From Epithemia pelagica (lineage: Eukaryota > Bacillariophyta > Bacillariophyceae > Surirellales > Surirellaceae): a DNA stretch of 64,000 nucleotides. Below, in pieces: positions 60,469 to 64,000 of the stretch; the first letter of the stretch is position 1; each line of letters opens with the position of its first letter. A program made the position numbers and the translations under genes. Below the pieces are notes generated by a model, which saw nothing but the letters and a program-made list of their open reading frames with translations, made no database searches and was not told the DNA's origin. Location of the stretch: NCBI GenBank assembly GCA_946965045.2, contig OX337229.1:6200001-6264000 (forward strand). The letters are read 5' to 3'.

Positions 60469-63400
60469 ATGGATCCTCAATCACCCAAGACACCGTTTAC
60501 TCCTTCTGAGGACAAGTCAAGTCATATAACCGATCAAGATCTCTTTGACCATATAACTAAAGGCATCTTTGGTTGTAATGATGAACGAGCCCAATCACTT
60601 CAAAAGTGGATGCGACATCATGGTTTTGAACATATCCTTCATGTCCTCGACCATGTTGCAACTGATCCCGAGGAGACACTCAAGGATCTCATGCAATACA
60701 AGGTTGGAAAACAAGTCAACGACCTACAGACAAGTACAAGATTACAACTCAAACTAATGGCATATTGGTTACTACAACAACGGCAACTCCAACATGGAAA
60801 ACTACCCCGTGCTACATGGATGAACCTCACGAGGGACCAATATGACGATTGGAGGATCAACACCGACTTTACCAAGTCTGGTATGAACCAAGACCCAGTT
60901 TCTCCTCTGAAATCACCTGCACACTCCGTATCATCCCGATCTCCCACTACATCCTCTACAACATCTCAATCCATGTTAGATCTCTCTGCTTTCAAGAAAG
61001 GAACCAAAAGAGATGCAACAGCATTTGAATCATTCAAAGACGAACGATATTTTGATTCGTTTTGGCGTGTATTCAAATCAACTGCGAAAGCACAAGGATT
61101 GTCGAATGTTCTTGATTTCGATTACAAGGTACCCAAGGATGACGAATGCGCAGAGTTACTTTTCCGAGAACAACAAGTCTTTGTCTATTCTGTACTTGTA
61201 CGTATTATCCAAACCGACCAAGGAAGAGCATATGTTCGAGAACATGAACATGATGAAGACGCAAGAGCCGTCTTGAAGAAACTCCATGTTCTACACACTG
61301 AATCTGATCTAGCTAAGCGAGAAGTGTTACGCCTAACAAGCTACATTTCGAATCTTCGACTGGATGACTCTTGGCGTGGTACAACTCGTCAATTTCTCCT
61401 ACATTTTCAAGAACAGCTACGACTTCTGGATAACCTTGTACCACTGTCGGATCGTATCCATGACCATACAAGGATGACCTTCCTTATGCAAGCTGTTGAA
61501 AAGGTACCTGATTTAAGACGAGTCAAGATCTTGGATAACGTTGTCAACACAAAATCTGGAGCCAAGTCTCTCTGTTATCAATCATATTTCCGCCTGCTTC
61601 TTGATGCTGCTTTTGACCATGACCAAGCTACCCGAACTTCTGCGTCTAACCGCCGTTGTCATGTAAAGCAACATGAATTTCAGTTGTATGAACCTTTTGA
61701 ACCAGTGGAGTCCCCTGACTACCAGATCAACAACACGAATATCCAATCCGAAAAGTCCCCAACTTCGTCGAAAATCAGCCTTCCAAGAGATGTATGGTTT
61801 AAACTCTCTGAAGAGGATCGGCAAATCATTGTCGACTTCAATAAATCCGTCCAAGATTCCCCGACAACTCCACACAAGGTCCAAACACATTCTCTTGACA
61901 TTGATCCTGAACCAGACCCTGATCCTGATGCCAACAACATTGGTGATACCCATCAAGATGCACCAGAACAAGATCCATTCGATACATCCTCTGATCCGGT
62001 TACCCAGTTCGTACACCAGGCTATTGCATCGACAGATATCAATCATCCAGCATCTGACCTCAGCAACATCTTGTCAACTTCTACGACAAAATCAAGTCCT
62101 AAAGTCAAGTTCAAGTCTTCTGCTGATCACAAGCAAAAGGTTCATATGTCACGATATCTATTCTCCCGCAAATCCACCTTTTCTGGTAATCAACTCATCG
62201 ATCGAGGTGCCAATGGAGACCTTGCAGGATCTGACATGCGTATCCTTGCCAAAACCGGACGTCATATTACCATCGTAGGTATTGACAATCATGAATTGAC
62301 TGGCCTTCCAGTTGTTACCTGTGCTGCCAAGTTTGATACAAGTGATGGACCCATTATTGGTATCTTCAATGAGTATGCCCACTATGGAAAGGGTTTATCT
62401 ATCCATGCCCCAGCGCAATTTGAACATTTCGGCCTATCTGTCGACGAACGATCCGTCAAGGTTGATGGCAAACAACGCATTACTACCCTTGATGGACGCG
62501 CATTGCCCTTACGAATCAAGGATGGCCTTGCATACATTCAATCTCTGGGAATCCCTTCTGATGACGATATGGATAACTATCCGCATATTGTGTTCACTTC
62601 ACCCCATATCTGGGATCCTTCTGTACTTGACCATACCCATCCAGACCCCCATCAAGACCCTGCACCGAACTGGACATCTGTGGAGACTGATGGTAGTATG
62701 GAAACGTACCCCTATGACCAATATGGGGAGTATACCGATCGCGTTGTATGCACTTTGAATCTCCTCCTTGATCTCCCATATGATCATGGCCCCGATACAC
62801 CTTCCTTCTTTTCCATCTATGCTGATCAAGATGGCAACGACCCCACACTTCATGCGTCTGTCCACAAACTCTACAAGGAACAATACGACTGGAAGAAATT
62901 TCGCCCTTTCTTTGGGTGGCAATCGGAAGACGTAATCGCCGATACGTTCAAGCATACAACTCGTCATGGACACATTTCCTTTGACCAGGATACCTTGAAG
63001 AAACACTTTAAGGCCCGGAATCCTATCCTTAACCTTCCACGACGGCATGAACCCGTTGCCACTGACTCCATCTTCTCCGACACCCCGGCTGTTAACCATG
63101 GTGGCAAGATTGCTCAGATTTTTGTTGGTCGTGATACTTTGGTTACTGACATTTATGGTATCAAGTCTACCAAGCAATTCGTCAATACCCTCCAGGATAA
63201 CATTCGTACACGTGGTGTCATGGAGACTTTGATCAGTGATGGTGGTTCGTCACTTATTTCCCACAAGGTCAAGGATATTCTTCGCACCCTTCTGATTGGT
63301 GAATACTGTTCCGAGCCCTATCATCAACACCAGAACAAAGCTGAGAACCGCTATCAGACCGTTAAGCGTATGACCAATGCTATCATGAATGCATCTGGTT

Positions 63401-64000
63401 GCCCTGCTTCTGCATGGTTACTTTGTTTAGAATATGTGTGTGACCTCCTCAATCACACTTCCTCTCCCACCCACTCTGGCCGCACCCCTCTTGAGGCTCT
63501 TACCGGTACCCCACCCGACATTACCCATCTCCTTTTCTTTCCTTTCTGGGATGAGGTCTACTATCGTGTCGACCCTTCTGAACCTACCTCCGGTTCTTAC
63601 CCTTCGTCTCCCGACGAGAAGATTGGCCACTGGGTTGGTTTTGCCCACAATGTTGGTGATGCCTTTACTTGGAAGATCCTCACTGCCGACAACGTCATCA
63701 TCTACCGTTCCGCTGTCCGTCGCGTTGCCTCCACTACCCCCAACCTTCGTGTGGATATCTCTTCAGGGGAGGAGTCGCCGCATAAACCCACTGACAAGCA
63801 AGGTGACACTGTCTTTATTCGCAGCAGAAGTGAAGACCCATCCACACCTATGCCAACAATTGACTACGACGATTTAGTTGGACGCACATTCCTTTGTGAC
63901 ACTGAAGAAAATGGGGAGCGCCACCGAGCACGAGTAATCAAACGAGTTGTCGACCTGGAACAAGATGCAACCAAACAAGAAGACCGACTCAAATATATCT
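60469..64000 (+). CDS. Copia 3 Gag-Pol polyprotein (partial, continues past window)
   Basis: ATG at 60469 (MDPQSPKTPFTPSEDK); the parts I translated show no stop, and the frame appears open for 1,177 codons to the end. It aligns with element 1 Gag-Pol throughout: Gag (about 1-500), the protease-position motif DRGANGDLAGSD, and integrase with VTDIYGIK, ISDGGSS and NKAENRYQ. Protein divergence is obvious in Gag (roughly half of residues differ near the N-terminus) and lower in integrase. Reverse transcriptase and RNase H should lie beyond the window. Confidence 0.92.
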   Translation, partial: MDPQSPKTPFTPSEDKSSHITDQDLFDHITKGIFGCNDERAQSLQKWMRHHGFEHILHVLDHVATDPEETLKDLMQYKVGKQVNDLQTSTRLQLKLMAYWLLQQRQLQHGKLPRATWMNLTRDQYDDWRINTDFTKSGMNQDPVSPLKSPAHSVSSRSPTTSSTTSQSMLDLSAFKKGTKRDATAFESFKDERYFDSFWRVFKSTAKAQGLSNVLDFDYKVPKDDECAELLFREQQVFVYSVLVRIIQTDQGRAYVREHEHDEDARAVLKKLHVLHTESDLAKREVLRLTSYISNLRLDDSWRGTTRQFLLHFQEQLRLLDNLVPLSDRIHDHTRMTFLMQAVEKVPDLRRVKILDNVVNTKSGAKSLCYQSYFRLLLDAAFDHDQATRTSASNRRCHVKQHEFQLYEPFEPVESPDYQINNTNIQSEKSPTSSKISLPRDVWFKLSEEDRQIIVDFNKSVQDSPTTPHKVQTHSLDIDPEPDPDPDANNIGDTHQDAPEQDPFDTSSDPVTQFVHQAIASTDINHPASDLSNILSTSTTKSSPKVKFKSSADHKQKVHMSRYLFSRKSTFSGNQLIDRGANGDLAGSDMRILAKTGRHITIVGIDNHELTGLPVVTCAAKFDTSDGPIIGIFNEYAHYGKGLSIHAPAQFEHFGLSVDERSVKVDGKQRITTLDGRALPLRIKDGLAYIQSLGIPSDDDMDNYPHIVFTSPHIWDPSVLDHTHPDPHQDPAPNWTSVETDGSMETYPYDQYGEYTDRVVCTLNLLLDLPYDHGPDTPSFFSIYADQDGNDPTLHASVHKLYKEQYDWKKFRPFFGWQSEDVIADTFKHTTRHGHISFDQDTLKKHFKARNPILNLPRRHEPVATDSIFSDTPAVNHGGKIAQIFVGRDTLVTDIYGIKSTKQFVNTLQDNIRTRGVMETLISDGGSSLISHKVKDILRTLLIGEYCSEPYHQHQNKAENRYQTVKRMTNAIMNASGCPASAWLLCLEYVCDLLNHTSSPTHSGRTPLEALTGTPPDITHLLFFPFWDEVYYRVDPSEPTSGSYPSSPDEKIGHWVGFAHNVGDAFTWKILTADNVIIYRSAVRRVASTTPNLRVDISSGEESPHKPTDKQGDTVFIRSRSEDPSTPMPTIDYDDLVGRTFLCDTEENGERHRARVIKRVVDLEQDATKQEDRLKYI

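Larger units (their letters stand above)
58653..64000 (+). mobile_element. Copia LTR retrotransposon 3 (5' part, plus strand, runs off window)
   Basis: Relative of element 1, with the order 5' LTR, primer-binding site, ORF1, conserved spacer, gag-pol. The right end is outside the window. The left end is set at a TGAT (58653) that would pair with ATCA at the LTR 3' end (59360), but without the second LTR this boundary is tentative. Confidence 0.85.

Noticed and set aside
1-64000. tRNA genes or a CRISPR array
   Set aside because: No cloverleaf with matching A and B boxes was found by eye, and no regularly spaced short repeats with unique spacers exist; a CRISPR would not be expected in a nuclear genome.

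Overview
The window looks like nuclear DNA of a stramenopile alga, most likely a pennate diatom. It carries intron-containing eukaryotic genes with short introns (79-198 nt), a receptor-type guanylyl cyclase joined to a protein kinase, an EF-hand two-pore K+ channel, a proline/threonine-stalked type II membrane protein and Copia elements of the kind seen in diatoms. All calls come from reading the sequence; no database search was run.

Layout. 0-18 kb is a host gene block: the E4 ubiquitin ligase UFD2 (minus) divergent from an SR/RRM protein (plus); a repetitive spacer with a CT microsatellite, a duplicated RPP30 tail and a frameshifted repeat/coiled-coil gene; RNase P subunit RPP30 (minus) divergent from a calcium-binding two-pore K+ channel (plus); and, convergent with the channel, a 1,639-residue receptor kinase/guanylyl cyclase (minus). 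19.1-27.0 kb is a complete, young Copia element (minus) with identical-looking 540-bp LTRs and target duplication ATGCG. 27.5-37.3 kb is bounded by a 34-bp imperfect terminal inverted repeat and TA dinucleotides. I read it as a 9.8-kb Tc1/mariner-type DNA transposon carrying a DDE transposase, a SET-domain protein, a 2OG-Fe(II)-oxygenase-like protein and two unknown proteins. 37.9-39.1 kb holds a type II membrane protein. 40.0-46.6 kb is a second complete Copia element of another lineage (177-bp LTRs, 2,055-residue Gag-Pol, minus). 46.6-58.6 kb mixes small membrane and EF-hand ORFs, a 292-bp direct repeat, a doubly frameshifted secreted-protein gene, mitochondrial ribosomal protein uL15m, a PHD-PWWP pseudogene with three in-frame stops, and a Cys-rich exon. 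From about 58.65 kb to the window end lies the 5' part of a third Copia element (plus), a relative of the first.

The two strongest observations are (1) the large DNA transposon carrying a chromatin-type methyltransferase and a dioxygenase-like gene, whose reading frames overlap as ATGA, and (2) the two related Copia elements. These share an extra ORF upstream of gag-pol, an almost unchanged noncoding spacer of about 280 bp between that ORF and gag-pol although both flanking proteins have diverged, and a primer-binding site that is the reverse complement of a tRNA anticodon arm.
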